64,000 nucleotides of DNA. It comes from a virus. A model generated the notes under the pieces. That model saw only the letters and a list, made by a program, of their open reading frames with translations, did no database searches and was not told where the DNA came from. The stretch lies in the IMG/VR virus record IMGVR_UViG_3300024346_000017, positions 49,109 to 113,108 of that record. One strand, written 5' to 3'. The position numbers and the translations under genes are program-made. Positions 8,714 through 17,276 of this stretch are shown here, one piece after another (position 1 is the first letter of the stretch; every line of letters starts with the position of its first letter).

Positions 8714-9364
8714 ATGCAAAACGATGTTGATTTTAAACAATTTACAATGTTTAACGTACACGCACTAGACCCAAATATTTGGTATTGGGAAAATGTTCTT
8801 AGCTATCCAAAAGAATTAAATAGCTTTATAGAAGAAATAGATTCTATTCCAGAATCATATTCAAGAATTTCAAAATGGGAAAACTGGTCTGCAAGTAATG
8901 ATGAGTCTTTAATTTATGGCGCAACAAAAAATATATTTAGATCTAAGCTAAAAGAAACTACTGGCTCTGACGCAGTTGATAAAAAAACATTGTACATTGC
9001 AAACAGCTTTATCATGGCAGCTGAAATGTGCTCAGATAGGTATTTTGCGAGTCACGGATTAGATAAAAATAATTACAATTTAGAAATAAATCAAATTCCA
9101 ATTAAAAAATGGAATCAAGGACAATCAATGGGCCCACACTTTGATGGTCAAGATGGAAATAAAGACTTAGCCTTCTCTCTTGTAACTTATATAAATGACG
9201 ACTACGAAGGTGGAGAAATTCATTTTCCAAATCAAAATGTTACGTTAAAGCCAGCAGCTGGAAGCTTAATAATGTTTCCATCTCAAGAGCCATATATCCA
9301 CGAAGTAAAACCTATTATTTCTGGAACAAGATACATGAGTCCAGCACACGTATATATTAAATAG
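8714..9364 (+). CDS. 2-oxoglutarate/Fe(II) dioxygenase 5
   Basis: The 216-residue product has H142, D144 and H196 as iron ligands, with R206. FPSQEPYIHEVKPI closely parallels FPSTEPYFHGVKTI of dioxygenase 3, indicating a shared ancestor. It is the last gene of the block. The collagen-like fibre gene begins 21 bases downstream with its own promoter, placing this enzyme next to a plausible proline-containing substrate (inference). Confidence 0.86.
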   Translation: MQNDVDFKQFTMFNVHALDPNIWYWENVLSYPKELNSFIEEIDSIPESYSRISKWENWSASNDESLIYGATKNIFRSKLKETTGSDAVDKKTLYIANSFIMAAEMCSDRYFASHGLDKNNYNLEINQIPIKKWNQGQSMGPHFDGQDGNKDLAFSLVTYINDDYEGGEIHFPNQNVTLKPAAGSLIMFPSQEPYIHEVKPIISGTRYMSPAHVYIK

Positions 9365-9369
9365 ATAGG

Positions 9370-9378
9370 TGGTATAAT
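9370..9378 (+). promoter_or_regulatory. Extended -10 promoter (TGG-TATAAT), leaderless
   Basis: TGGTATAAT ends at 9378, and ATG 9385 follows after exactly six bases (AAAAAA). There is no ribosome site and no clear -35 box. Confidence 0.6.
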
Positions 9379-9384
9379 AAAAAA

Positions 9385-10497
9385 ATGAGCACAACAGGCA
9401 AGGGCTTTAGATACCCAGTATACACAGACACCCCAGACGTACCCAGAGACCTCGGATACCTTGCTGCTGACGTAGATGCCTACCTAGATGCTCATCCAGG
9501 CCCACAAGGGCCTTCAGGAACCCTATCAGTAGGCTCTGTAACTACAGTTAGCGCTTCTACTCCAGCATCTGTTGTTAATGTTGGAACAGCATCAGCAGCT
9601 ATATTAAATCTAACTTTACCAAGAGGTATTGATGGAATTATTGGTGGTCCAGGCCCTTCTAATGTATTAAGCATTGGAACAGTAGAGCAAGGCGGATCTG
9701 CCTCAGCAACAATTACTGGCACATCACCAACACAGACATTAAATTTAGTTTTGCCACAAGGGCCCGCTGGCCCAACTGGACCGCAGGGGCCGCAGGGCCC
9801 AACTACTTTAGCAGTAGGAACTACCACCACTAGTTTGCCTGGAACAAATGCATCAGTAACAAATACTGGAACTTCAACAGCAGCAGTATTTGCATTTACA
9901 ATTCCAAGAGGCGCAACTGGAGCAACTGGAGCAACAGGCCCGCAAGGAATTCCTGGATCAAGCGCAACAATAGATCCAGTACCAACTACAATATCTTTAA
10001 ATATCCCAACTACGGCAGGGTATGGAGTAAATTCAAACTGGTACCCACTTGCAAATAATTTATACTCTATTGGACAACCAATCGATGCTCCATCAGGAGT
10101 AACTTCAAATAGATTTTGGAAAACAATATATTCTAATACTGGAACAATAAATACATCTGATCAAAGATTAAAAACAGATGTTATTAATTCTGCTCTAGGA
10201 CTTGATTTTATAAATAATTTAAATCCAGTAAGCTATAAGTTTATTGAAGGCGGAAAAGAAGTCGTTGATGGAGATTTAGTTTCTATACCTGGATCAAGAA
10301 CGCATTACGGACTTATTGCACAAGAAGTAAAAGAGGTTTTAGATGCATCTGGCGTAGAAGATTTTGCTGGATGGGTTAAGATGGATGTATCACAAGAAGA
10401 TTCTATGCAAGGCCTAAGATACGATCAATTCATTGCACCACTTATTAAAGCAGTACAAGAGCTTACAGCGAGAGTTAAAGCCCTAGAAGAGATTTAA
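9385..10497 (+). CDS. Collagen-like tail fibre with C-terminal S74 chaperone
   Basis: This 370-residue fibre alternates collagen-type Gly-X-Y segments (39-45, 81-91, 126-139 and 176-191, for example GPAGPTGPQGPQGP) with three similar beta modules of ~35 residues that begin LSVG or LAVG and end LPRG or LPQG. From about residue 255 it carries an S74 intramolecular chaperone/autoprotease (TSDQRLK with the Ser/Lys pair, then YGLIAQEV and a C-terminal helix ending VKALEEI). S74 domains trimerise fibres and then cleave themselves off. The Gly-X-Pro segments are possible targets of the adjacent hydroxylases (inference). Confidence 0.85.
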   Translation: MSTTGKGFRYPVYTDTPDVPRDLGYLAADVDAYLDAHPGPQGPSGTLSVGSVTTVSASTPASVVNVGTASAAILNLTLPRGIDGIIGGPGPSNVLSIGTVEQGGSASATITGTSPTQTLNLVLPQGPAGPTGPQGPQGPTTLAVGTTTTSLPGTNASVTNTGTSTAAVFAFTIPRGATGATGATGPQGIPGSSATIDPVPTTISLNIPTTAGYGVNSNWYPLANNLYSIGQPIDAPSGVTSNRFWKTIYSNTGTINTSDQRLKTDVINSALGLDFINNLNPVSYKFIEGGKEVVDGDLVSIPGSRTHYGLIAQEVKEVLDASGVEDFAGWVKMDVSQEDSMQGLRYDQFIAPLIKAVQELTARVKALEEI

Positions 10498-10500
10498 GAC

Positions 10501-12303
10501 ATGTCATATAAATATACTGTCTTAAAAGATAACCCAGTTGCATTTTTCTTATTGGATGAAGTTCGTTCTGGCGAAGCTGGTGTATACAGTAATTTAACTA
10601 CATTATATCCAACATATCAAGCTTTAAAAGATAACGGTGTTTCATATGCCGCAGTAAGCGGGCTGCCAATAATTGATTACACTGGAAACTCCATGGAGGG
10701 GTATGCAATTAATACTTCAGCCATGGAAGTTCTTCCTATTATTGGGGCGGGGGTAAGAGGAACAGAGATAAATGAAGATGCACAGATAAGCCTAAAAGCC
10801 CTAGGACTTGGTATGAATAGAAATCCAGACGGTCCATTCGCATTTGAAATATGGTTTAGTCCAGCTAAAGATGACAACTCAGAATATCTTATTATGGGAG
10901 ATGCAGAAAATTCAATTGGCCTATTCTATAAAAATGAAAACATTATTTTTAAATGTAGTCCAACACAGATGGTTTGGCATAAGATTACAAAAAATAAAGC
11001 CATGCATGTTGTAGGTATGTTTTCTAAAGATACAATTTCACTTTATGTTGATGGCAAAATTGTTTCTGAAAGTCCAGTTGCCGATAGCTTTAAATTTAAT
11101 AATACAAGCTTAAACCTATCCTTGGGACCAGCCAACGCAGGCAAAAAATTTATTGTTGATTCAGCAGCAATTTATGCCTATGAGCTAGAAGAAGCAAAAA
11201 TATTAAATCATTATCTGTCTGGATACAAAGAGACAAAGTACTCACAAATTGTTTATTCAAATAATGGAATTCTTTTTTCATTAAACTCGGCCTCAGTAAG
11301 ACCAGACATTTCATATAGGTATCCTGGAATAAAAGCACTAGAAGAGCTTGCCTCTGGAGATGCCTATTATAATTCAGAGTATAGCAGAATTGAGTTTGAA
11401 GAAACAGATGCCGTGGAAACAAAAACATTTTCTTTTCAAGAAAGATTGTATGTATCAAATCCAGAAGATATTGTTTCTTCTAGAATTTGCTATGGGCAGG
11501 ATGTAGACAATATTGTGGTTGAAATACAAATCCCAAATCAGCCATGGGTAGTTTGCAAAAATAATTCTCCAATGCCATACTACAACAAAAACCAGAACTC
11601 AGGAAGCCCAATATTAGATATAAGGGTAACAATGACGACACAGGATTCATCCTTCGACCTACCTTACTTTGATAAGCTAGAAATTGATATGTATTCAAAT
11701 AAAGATTTTTATGCAGATAATTCTGGATCAAAAATATACTCAGCATACGACTATGAAGTAGGACAATATAATTACCCAGTAAGAATGCAAAATAAATACA
11801 ACGGACTTTCAATGTATTCTGGCCATGGGTTTTCTGTAGATCTTTCTATTCAGCCAAGAACAATAGAGATGTTTTTTACTCCAAGGGGTGGACAAAATGT
11901 ATTATTTTCTTCAGCATCCTCATCAATTAAATGGGCGGCAAACGGAGTAATAACAAAAGCTGGCATTTCTGCTATATACGTAAATGGTATAAATAGGACA
12001 TCAGAGACTAATGTATCCACATTCTTGCTAAATGATGTTGCCCACCATATTGTAATTGTATTAAGTCAGTCAGCCCTAAATATTAAGTTTAATCAAAATC
12101 AATTAGATACGGAGTATGGAACTTCAAATCTATACAATAATATAGCTTTTTATGAGAAGGCATTTACCTCCGCAGAAGCAATAAATAACTACAGGCTCTA
12201 CTGCTCAGATAACTCAAAGGTTGTTACTGACCCAGGAGTGACTATATCTGAAAGTGCCCAAGGTCAGGACGGAACCTCATACTTCATAAGGTTATTTGAC
12301 TAG
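10501..12303 (+). CDS. LamG/concanavalin-like tail protein
   Basis: The 600-residue protein contains two LamG-like jellyroll segments, about 95-235 (HVVGMFSKDTISLYVDGKIV) and about 430-580 (HHIVIVLSQSALNIKF), with a beta-rich linker between. Such domains often bind glycans on phage tails. No catalytic motif is seen. It starts three bases after the collagen-like fibre stop and is likely co-expressed with it. A receptor-binding role is inferred. Confidence 0.65.
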   Translation: MSYKYTVLKDNPVAFFLLDEVRSGEAGVYSNLTTLYPTYQALKDNGVSYAAVSGLPIIDYTGNSMEGYAINTSAMEVLPIIGAGVRGTEINEDAQISLKALGLGMNRNPDGPFAFEIWFSPAKDDNSEYLIMGDAENSIGLFYKNENIIFKCSPTQMVWHKITKNKAMHVVGMFSKDTISLYVDGKIVSESPVADSFKFNNTSLNLSLGPANAGKKFIVDSAAIYAYELEEAKILNHYLSGYKETKYSQIVYSNNGILFSLNSASVRPDISYRYPGIKALEELASGDAYYNSEYSRIEFEETDAVETKTFSFQERLYVSNPEDIVSSRICYGQDVDNIVVEIQIPNQPWVVCKNNSPMPYYNKNQNSGSPILDIRVTMTTQDSSFDLPYFDKLEIDMYSNKDFYADNSGSKIYSAYDYEVGQYNYPVRMQNKYNGLSMYSGHGFSVDLSIQPRTIEMFFTPRGGQNVLFSSASSSIKWAANGVITKAGISAIYVNGINRTSETNVSTFLLNDVAHHIVIVLSQSALNIKFNQNQLDTEYGTSNLYNNIAFYEKAFTSAEAINNYRLYCSDNSKVVTDPGVTISESAQGQDGTSYFIRLFD

Positions 12304-12350
12304 TAGGTTGCACAATTTTTAAAAAAAGTGCATTGTCGTGGTATCAAGGC

Positions 12351-12379
12351 TGGACTTTTGCTAAGAATAATGATAAACT
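12351..12379 (+). promoter_or_regulatory. Candidate promoter before the head module
   Basis: TGGACT (12351-12356), 17 bases, then TG-A-TAAACT (-10 at 12374-12379). ATG 12389 lies nine bases after the -10 box, so the leader would be nearly absent. Both boxes are imperfect. Confidence 0.4.
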
Positions 12380-12388
12380 GTTTTACAT

Positions 12389-12727
12389 ATGGAAATATTA
12401 AACCAAAAAAGCGAAGTTGTTGAAGAAACACGCCTAGGCATATACGTATGGGAAATGCCAGATGGGCGATGGATCGGAGACGATGATGGCAATTTTCTTT
12501 CAATAACATCTGTAAAAGGAAATAGATCTAGAATGAACGTTCTAGCTGATGCCGTAAGACACTATGGAATATATGAAGGAAAACCAAAGTTTCTGTCTGG
12601 AAGAAGAAAGATTGATGACGAAGAGTTTGAGTATCAAAACCAAAGACTTAAATGGGGACTTACACCAGACCCTCTTGATATCGGAGAATATAAAGACCAG
12701 GTTTTACGAGGGGGATCAGTAACATGA
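12389..12727 (+). CDS. Small conserved protein upstream of portal, unknown function
   Basis: The 112-residue protein is charged and soluble (for example IYVWEMPDGRWIGDDDG near residue 18, and EFEYQNQRLKWGLTPDPLD near the end). I do not recognise a family. Its stop overlaps the portal ATG by four bases, so it is translated with the portal and may be a head-assembly or packaging accessory. Confidence 0.6.
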   Translation: MEILNQKSEVVEETRLGIYVWEMPDGRWIGDDDGNFLSITSVKGNRSRMNVLADAVRHYGIYEGKPKFLSGRRKIDDEEFEYQNQRLKWGLTPDPLDIGEYKDQVLRGGSVT

Positions 12728-14307
12728 CACAATTTTTAGAAGACGGAACAGAAGATACATACGAGGTATCTGTTAAAAATAGCTCAGATCTATTTTCATT
12801 TAAAAAAGAAAAAGAGCACACAGACCCATTTGGTATTGGTATAGATGACCTTAAAAAAGTAAGAGGTCTAGGAACAAACTTTAAAAGAAAAGTAAACAGA
12901 GACTTTGCAAAATCATTTACTGGTAAAGATGGTTCTGGAACACAACAGAATCTATTGCAATCTGCGGTTACTGGATATGCAATGTTTGACCTTGTTCAGC
13001 CAGTATATAACCTAGAATACCTATCTCAAATCTATGAGGTTTCAACTTACAACTACGCTGCTATCAATGCAAAAGTTGCAAACATTGTCGGTCTTGGATA
13101 TTCCTTTATGGAAACAAGAAAGACAAACGATGCCCTTGATGCAATATCAGATGATAAGCAATTAGACAGAGCACGTAGAAAGCTAAATAAATTAAAGCAG
13201 GATTTACAAGACTGGCTAGATGCAACGAACGATGAAGATACTTTTACAGAGACTCTTATAAAGGTATATACAGACTTAGAGGCAACAGGCAACGGATATA
13301 TTGAAATTGGAAGAACTACAGGCGGAGACATTGGGTATATAGGACACATCCCAGCTAAGACAATGCGTGTTAGAAGACTAAGAGATGGCTTTATGCAATT
13401 GCTTTACGGCAAGGCTGTTTTCTTTAGAAACTTTGGAGATTCAGAAACCGTAAACCCAATTGGAGAATCAGAAGATAGACCAAATGAGATTATTCATTTG
13501 AAGAAGTATACTCCAATGAATAACTATTACGGTATCCCAGATATTGTTGCAGCTCAAATGTCATTGGCTGGAAACGAATTTGCTGGAAGATATAACCTAG
13601 ATTACTTTGAAAACAAGGCGGTCCCAAGATATATTATTACAGTAAAGGGAGCAAAGCTTTCACCAGAGTCAGAAAGAAAATTGCTTGAATTTTTCCAGGT
13701 TGGATTAAAAGGCAAAAACCACAGATCCCTTTATATACCTTTGCCAGCAGACACACAGGATAATAAAGTTGAATTTAAAATGGAGCCAGTCGAGGCTGGA
13801 GCACAAGAGTCATCATTTAATATTTACAGACAGTCAAATAGAGACGAAATATTGCTTGCCCACAGAGTCCCAATTAATAAAATTGGTGTTCCAGAGGGAG
13901 TATCTTTGGCAAATGCCAGAGACGCAGACAAAACATTTAAAGAGCAGGTTTGTCGTCCAGCACAAATGAGATTAGAGAAAAGAATTAATTCAATTATTGA
14001 AGAAAAGACTGACGCTCTAAAAATTAAATTTGAAGAGCTTACTCTTACAGATGAAGATACTCAATCTCAAATAGATGAAAGATATCTTAGAATGCAGGTA
14101 ATTACCCCTAATGAAGTTAGAATTAGAAAGGGATTAATTCCAGTAGATGGCGGAGACGAAATGGTTGAATTAAAACCTCAGCAAGCCGCTGACCAAAAGG
14201 CTACAGCTGGAAAAACTAGAGCCAGGGATTCTGAAAGATCTGCTGCGTCATCGGATAAAGTCGGAGAAGGCAGAAATGCTAAAGGCGACGGAAGCCGAGT
14301 CGACTAA
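12724..14307 (+). CDS. Portal protein
   Basis: This 527-residue protein would form the dodecameric DNA gate of the capsid. The core from about residue 85 (PVYNLEYLSQIYEVS, then YNYAAINAKVANIVGLGYSF) fits the PBSX/SPP1-like portal fold. ILLAHRVPINKIGVPEG near residue 380 is a typical portal segment. It is followed by protease, capsid and connector genes in standard order. The C-terminal ~45 residues are polar and low-complexity, as in many portals. Confidence 0.85.
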   Translation: MTQFLEDGTEDTYEVSVKNSSDLFSFKKEKEHTDPFGIGIDDLKKVRGLGTNFKRKVNRDFAKSFTGKDGSGTQQNLLQSAVTGYAMFDLVQPVYNLEYLSQIYEVSTYNYAAINAKVANIVGLGYSFMETRKTNDALDAISDDKQLDRARRKLNKLKQDLQDWLDATNDEDTFTETLIKVYTDLEATGNGYIEIGRTTGGDIGYIGHIPAKTMRVRRLRDGFMQLLYGKAVFFRNFGDSETVNPIGESEDRPNEIIHLKKYTPMNNYYGIPDIVAAQMSLAGNEFAGRYNLDYFENKAVPRYIITVKGAKLSPESERKLLEFFQVGLKGKNHRSLYIPLPADTQDNKVEFKMEPVEAGAQESSFNIYRQSNRDEILLAHRVPINKIGVPEGVSLANARDADKTFKEQVCRPAQMRLEKRINSIIEEKTDALKIKFEELTLTDEDTQSQIDERYLRMQVITPNEVRIRKGLIPVDGGDEMVELKPQQAADQKATAGKTRARDSERSAASSDKVGEGRNAKGDGSRVD

Positions 14308-14324
14308 ATCTAATCAACTACGAT

Positions 14325-14353
14325 TTGCCTTTTTATATGTATAAGTATAAAAT
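14325..14353 (+). promoter_or_regulatory. Promoter of protease/capsid genes
   Basis: TTGCCT (14325-14330), 17 bases, then TAAAAT (14348-14353). ATG 14361 lies seven bases later, so the mRNA would be leaderless. The 30-base element closely resembles the one at 19979-20007 before the major tail protein (both TTGCCTTTT and ATAAAATT). Confidence 0.6.
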
Positions 14354-14360
14354 TAAGCAT

Positions 14361-15704
14361 ATGAACATAGAAAAAAGCCAGTGGTCCTCTGACGGCCAAA
14401 ACCTTCATTTATCTGTTCCATTTACAAAAGTAAACAGAGAGAATAGAACCGTGTCTGGATTTGCTACATTAGATAATGTGGATCAAACAGGAGACGTTGT
14501 TACTGCTGAAGCAAGCCTAAAAGCATTCGAAGCTTTTAGAGGAAACTTAAGAGAGATGCATCAGCCAATGGCAGTAGGTAAGGTTGTATCATTTAAGCCA
14601 GAGACATACTATGATCAGAAGTCAAAAGAATTTTACAATGGAGTTTATGTTACTTCATATATTTCAAAGGGCGCACAAGATACTTGGGAGAAAGTTCTTG
14701 ACGGAACACTTTCAGGTTTTTCAATCGGCGGAAAGATTAAAGAGTCAGACAACGAAATGAATAAGTCAACAGGAGAGACTGTAAGATTTATTAAGGATTA
14801 TGACCTAGTAGAACTTTCAATTGTAGATTCACCAGCTAACGAAATGTGTAATATAATTTCAATTGAAAAAGCAAATGGTCAGCTTATTTTTAAAGGAATG
14901 GCAACAGAAGTTGTCACAGAAAATATTTTTTATTGTGAAGATAGCGATTCTGTTTTTATCTCAACAGACAAGACATACTCTTCTCCAGTCACTGGAAAAG
15001 AAGCTACGCTAATTGGTTGGGTTGAAAGCTCAGACCACAACAAATCAAAAGAGATAGATAAAGTTCTTGCTTCATTTAAGAAGTCAAGAGTTACGTTGCC
15101 TGCAACACAAACAATAGCAAAACAGGCAAACGCACAAGGAGGTAATGAAGTGGAAAAACTAAACGCACAGGCTGCAGAATCAGTTGTAACTGAAGAAGTA
15201 GTTGTAGTTGAAGAGACCATGGCAGAGACTAATGTCGATGCCGTCGAAGAAGCACCAGCTGCTGTTGATACAGTAGAAGATGCAGACTCTGCTTCTGTAG
15301 ATGTCTTTAAGTCAGCTGATGCTAACGCACCAGTTGCAGTTGAAGTCGAAGAGCCTGATTTTGCAAAAATGTTAGTAGACCTAAAGGGATTCTTTGCAGA
15401 TACTCTTAGCAAGGCTACAGAGGCAAATGCAGTACAGGTTTCAGAAATTAAAGAAACTGTAGAAACTTTTAGCAAGGGCTTAAATGCTCAAATCACAGAA
15501 TTAGCAGAAAAGCACAGCGCACTTAGTGCAGCTGTAACAGAAATAAAGGGCACCATTGATGGTGTTCAAAAGCGTGTAGATGCCGTAGAAGGCGATACAG
15601 CAATTAAGAAGTCCTCAGACCTTGGCGGGTCTGCGGTACAAGCAGTAAACAAATCAAAATGGAACGGTTCTTTCCTCGGTTCCGTAAACGAAATATTTAA
15701 CTAG
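14361..15704 (+). CDS. HK97-type prohead protease fused to scaffold-like domain
   Basis: Residues 1-170 are a U35-type prohead serine protease. SGFATLDNVDQTGDVV is followed by H67 in EMHQPMAVGKV and S118/S121 in TLSGFSIGG, the expected catalytic positions. Residues ~170-300 are a linker domain, and ~260-447 are acidic, Ala/Val/Glu-rich and coiled-coil-like, fitting a scaffold removed during maturation. The frame is open to a TTG at 14325, but that TTG is the -35 box of a well-spaced promoter, so ATG 14361 is preferred. The major capsid gene follows directly. Confidence 0.8.
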   Translation: MNIEKSQWSSDGQNLHLSVPFTKVNRENRTVSGFATLDNVDQTGDVVTAEASLKAFEAFRGNLREMHQPMAVGKVVSFKPETYYDQKSKEFYNGVYVTSYISKGAQDTWEKVLDGTLSGFSIGGKIKESDNEMNKSTGETVRFIKDYDLVELSIVDSPANEMCNIISIEKANGQLIFKGMATEVVTENIFYCEDSDSVFISTDKTYSSPVTGKEATLIGWVESSDHNKSKEIDKVLASFKKSRVTLPATQTIAKQANAQGGNEVEKLNAQAAESVVTEEVVVVEETMAETNVDAVEEAPAAVDTVEDADSASVDVFKSADANAPVAVEVEEPDFAKMLVDLKGFFADTLSKATEANAVQVSEIKETVETFSKGLNAQITELAEKHSALSAAVTEIKGTIDGVQKRVDAVEGDTAIKKSSDLGGSAVQAVNKSKWNGSFLGSVNEIFN

Positions 15705-15718
15705 GGTAGGTGAATTAT

Positions 15719-16765
15719 ATGAGCAATGAATTATTAGAAAAAGCAGCAGCAGCTGGTACAACAGTATCAACTGGCTTCGACTCAAACACTGGAATGTCAG
15801 GAGTACACCGTCAATCAGAAGATGGTAACGGTGGACTTTTAAATCCAGAACAATCAGCTCGCTTCCTAGACTATATGTTCGACGCAACCGTAATTGGTAA
15901 GGTCGCACGTACTGTCAGAATGAAGTCAGACACAACAGAGATTGATCGTATGTCAGTAGGAGAAAAGCTTGTTAAGCTTGCATCCGAAGGAGAAAACACA
16001 GGAGTTAACTCAGGTGTAACTTTCTCAAAGATCTCTCTCACAACAAAGAAGCTACGCCTTGACTGGGAACTCTCAACAGAGTCACTAGAAGACAACATCG
16101 AGGGTGCAGATCTAGAAGATCATATTGCACGTTTGATGGCAACACAGGCTGGAAACGACATTGAAGATCTTCTTCTTAACGGTAACGCCGCAGGAACAGA
16201 TCCACTATACAAGGCCTTTGATGGTGTTGTAAAGAAGGCTAAGACAAGTGCTCACGTAGTAGATGCTGCAGGTGCAGCAATTTCTCGTGAAGTATTTAAC
16301 AAGGCACTTAAGGCACTCCCACGTAAGTACAAGCAACGTCGTACAGACCTACGCTTCCTTGCGGGATCAAACTTGATCCAGGATTACCTATACGCAACAT
16401 CACAAAACATTCAGAACGTTAACCCACAGGATATTGCTTCAGGCATCATCCGCGGTGAGGTTGCACCAGTTTCAGGTCCAGCAGGATATGTAGCTCCATA
16501 CGCATTTGGTATTCCAATCGTTGAAGTTCCATTGCTTCCAGAGACACAAGCAGGAGATTATGCATCACCAACAGGTTCACACGGAGATGTCCACTTGACA
16601 TTCCCTAACAACGTTGTTGTTGGCGTAAAGCGTGACGTAACAGTCTACCGCTTCTTCTGGCCACGTAAGGACTCAATCGAGTACACAATGTATACTCGTG
16701 TTGGTGTTCAAATCGAGCAGGCAGACGCTTGGGTAGTCGTAAAGAACGTTAAGGTTGCTTCCTAA
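15719..16765 (+). CDS. Major capsid protein
   Basis: The 348-residue protein fits the HK97-fold major capsid family. It has an N-terminal arm, then DATVIGKVARTVRMKSDTTE, a helix-rich core with RLDWELSTESLEDNIEG, and a C-terminal domain with DVTVYRFFWPRKDSIEYTMYTRVGV. It follows the protease and is closed by a strong terminator. An AGGTGA ribosome site sits five bases before ATG 15719; a GTG at 15710 overlaps that site and is less likely. Arginine codons are almost all CGT/CGC, unlike neighbouring genes, which suits high expression. Confidence 0.88.
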   Translation: MSNELLEKAAAAGTTVSTGFDSNTGMSGVHRQSEDGNGGLLNPEQSARFLDYMFDATVIGKVARTVRMKSDTTEIDRMSVGEKLVKLASEGENTGVNSGVTFSKISLTTKKLRLDWELSTESLEDNIEGADLEDHIARLMATQAGNDIEDLLLNGNAAGTDPLYKAFDGVVKKAKTSAHVVDAAGAAISREVFNKALKALPRKYKQRRTDLRFLAGSNLIQDYLYATSQNIQNVNPQDIASGIIRGEVAPVSGPAGYVAPYAFGIPIVEVPLLPETQAGDYASPTGSHGDVHLTFPNNVVVGVKRDVTVYRFFWPRKDSIEYTMYTRVGVQIEQADAWVVVKNVKVAS

Positions 16766-16783
16766 TTAGGAATTAATCTCAAG

Positions 16784-16813
16784 AAAGGCCCCCAATTAAT
16801 TTTGGGGGCTTTT
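16784..16813 (+). terminator. Intrinsic terminator after the capsid gene
   Basis: GCCCCCAA (16788-16795) pairs with TTGGGGGC (16802-16809); the stem extends outward with AAAG/TTTT and is followed by CATTTTA. A strong GC stem plus T-rich tail fits rho-independent termination. Confidence 0.88.
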
Positions 16814-16829
16814 CATTTTAATTATACAA

Positions 16830-16838
16830 TGCTATAAT
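16830..16838 (+). promoter_or_regulatory. Extended -10 promoter (TGC-TATAAT)
   Basis: TGCTATAAT lies just after the capsid terminator, 27 bases before ATG 16866. AAGGAG at 16854-16859 provides a ribosome site. The -35 region falls in the terminator's T tail and is poor. Confidence 0.6.
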
Positions 16839-16865
16839 GGTTTTACCTAGAAAAAGGAGTATTAA

Positions 16866-17261
16866 ATGTCTTTTGACAAATTAAAAGTCGGAGAGCTAAA
16901 AGCAATTGCAGAAGAGTTTGCGGTTGACACAGAAGGACTTAAGAATAAGCAAGATGTAATCGCAGCACTATCAGAAGAGGGAGTGACTTACGAAGTATAC
17001 GAAAAGACACTCAAGGATGTAGAAGATGCAAAAGAAGAGATTGAAATCCTTCCAGTATTTGATCCAAAGTCAGAACGCACAGAGGATACAGTACTAGTTA
17101 TGATGACAAGAGCAAATGTTAGATACGATATTTTGGGACACACTTTTACAAGCACCCATCCATTCGTAGCAATGCATAAAGATGCCGCTCAGCAAATTTT
17201 TGATATAGAGGAGGGTTTTCGTTTAGCGACACCAAAAGAAGTACAGGATTATTACAGCTAA
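16866..17261 (+). CDS. Head-associated protein with SAP/Rho-N-like N-terminus
   Basis: Residues 1-40 (LKVGELKAIAEEFAVD then KQDVIAAL) resemble the short helical SAP/Rho-N-type fold, which can bind nucleic acid. The rest (LVMMTRANVRYDILGHTFTSTHPFVAM) is a small beta-rich domain. The 131-residue size and position right after the capsid gene fit a head completion or capsid decoration protein. I cannot name the family with certainty. Confidence 0.55.
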   Translation: MSFDKLKVGELKAIAEEFAVDTEGLKNKQDVIAALSEEGVTYEVYEKTLKDVEDAKEEIEILPVFDPKSERTEDTVLVMMTRANVRYDILGHTFTSTHPFVAMHKDAAQQIFDIEEGFRLATPKEVQDYYS

Positions 17262-17276
17262 GCTTAAACGTAACAA

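Noticed and set aside
14325-14360. TTG at 14325 as start of the prohead protease
   Set aside because: The TTG is the first triplet of a -35 box with 17-base spacing to TAAAAT; ATG 14361 lies at leaderless distance from that box.
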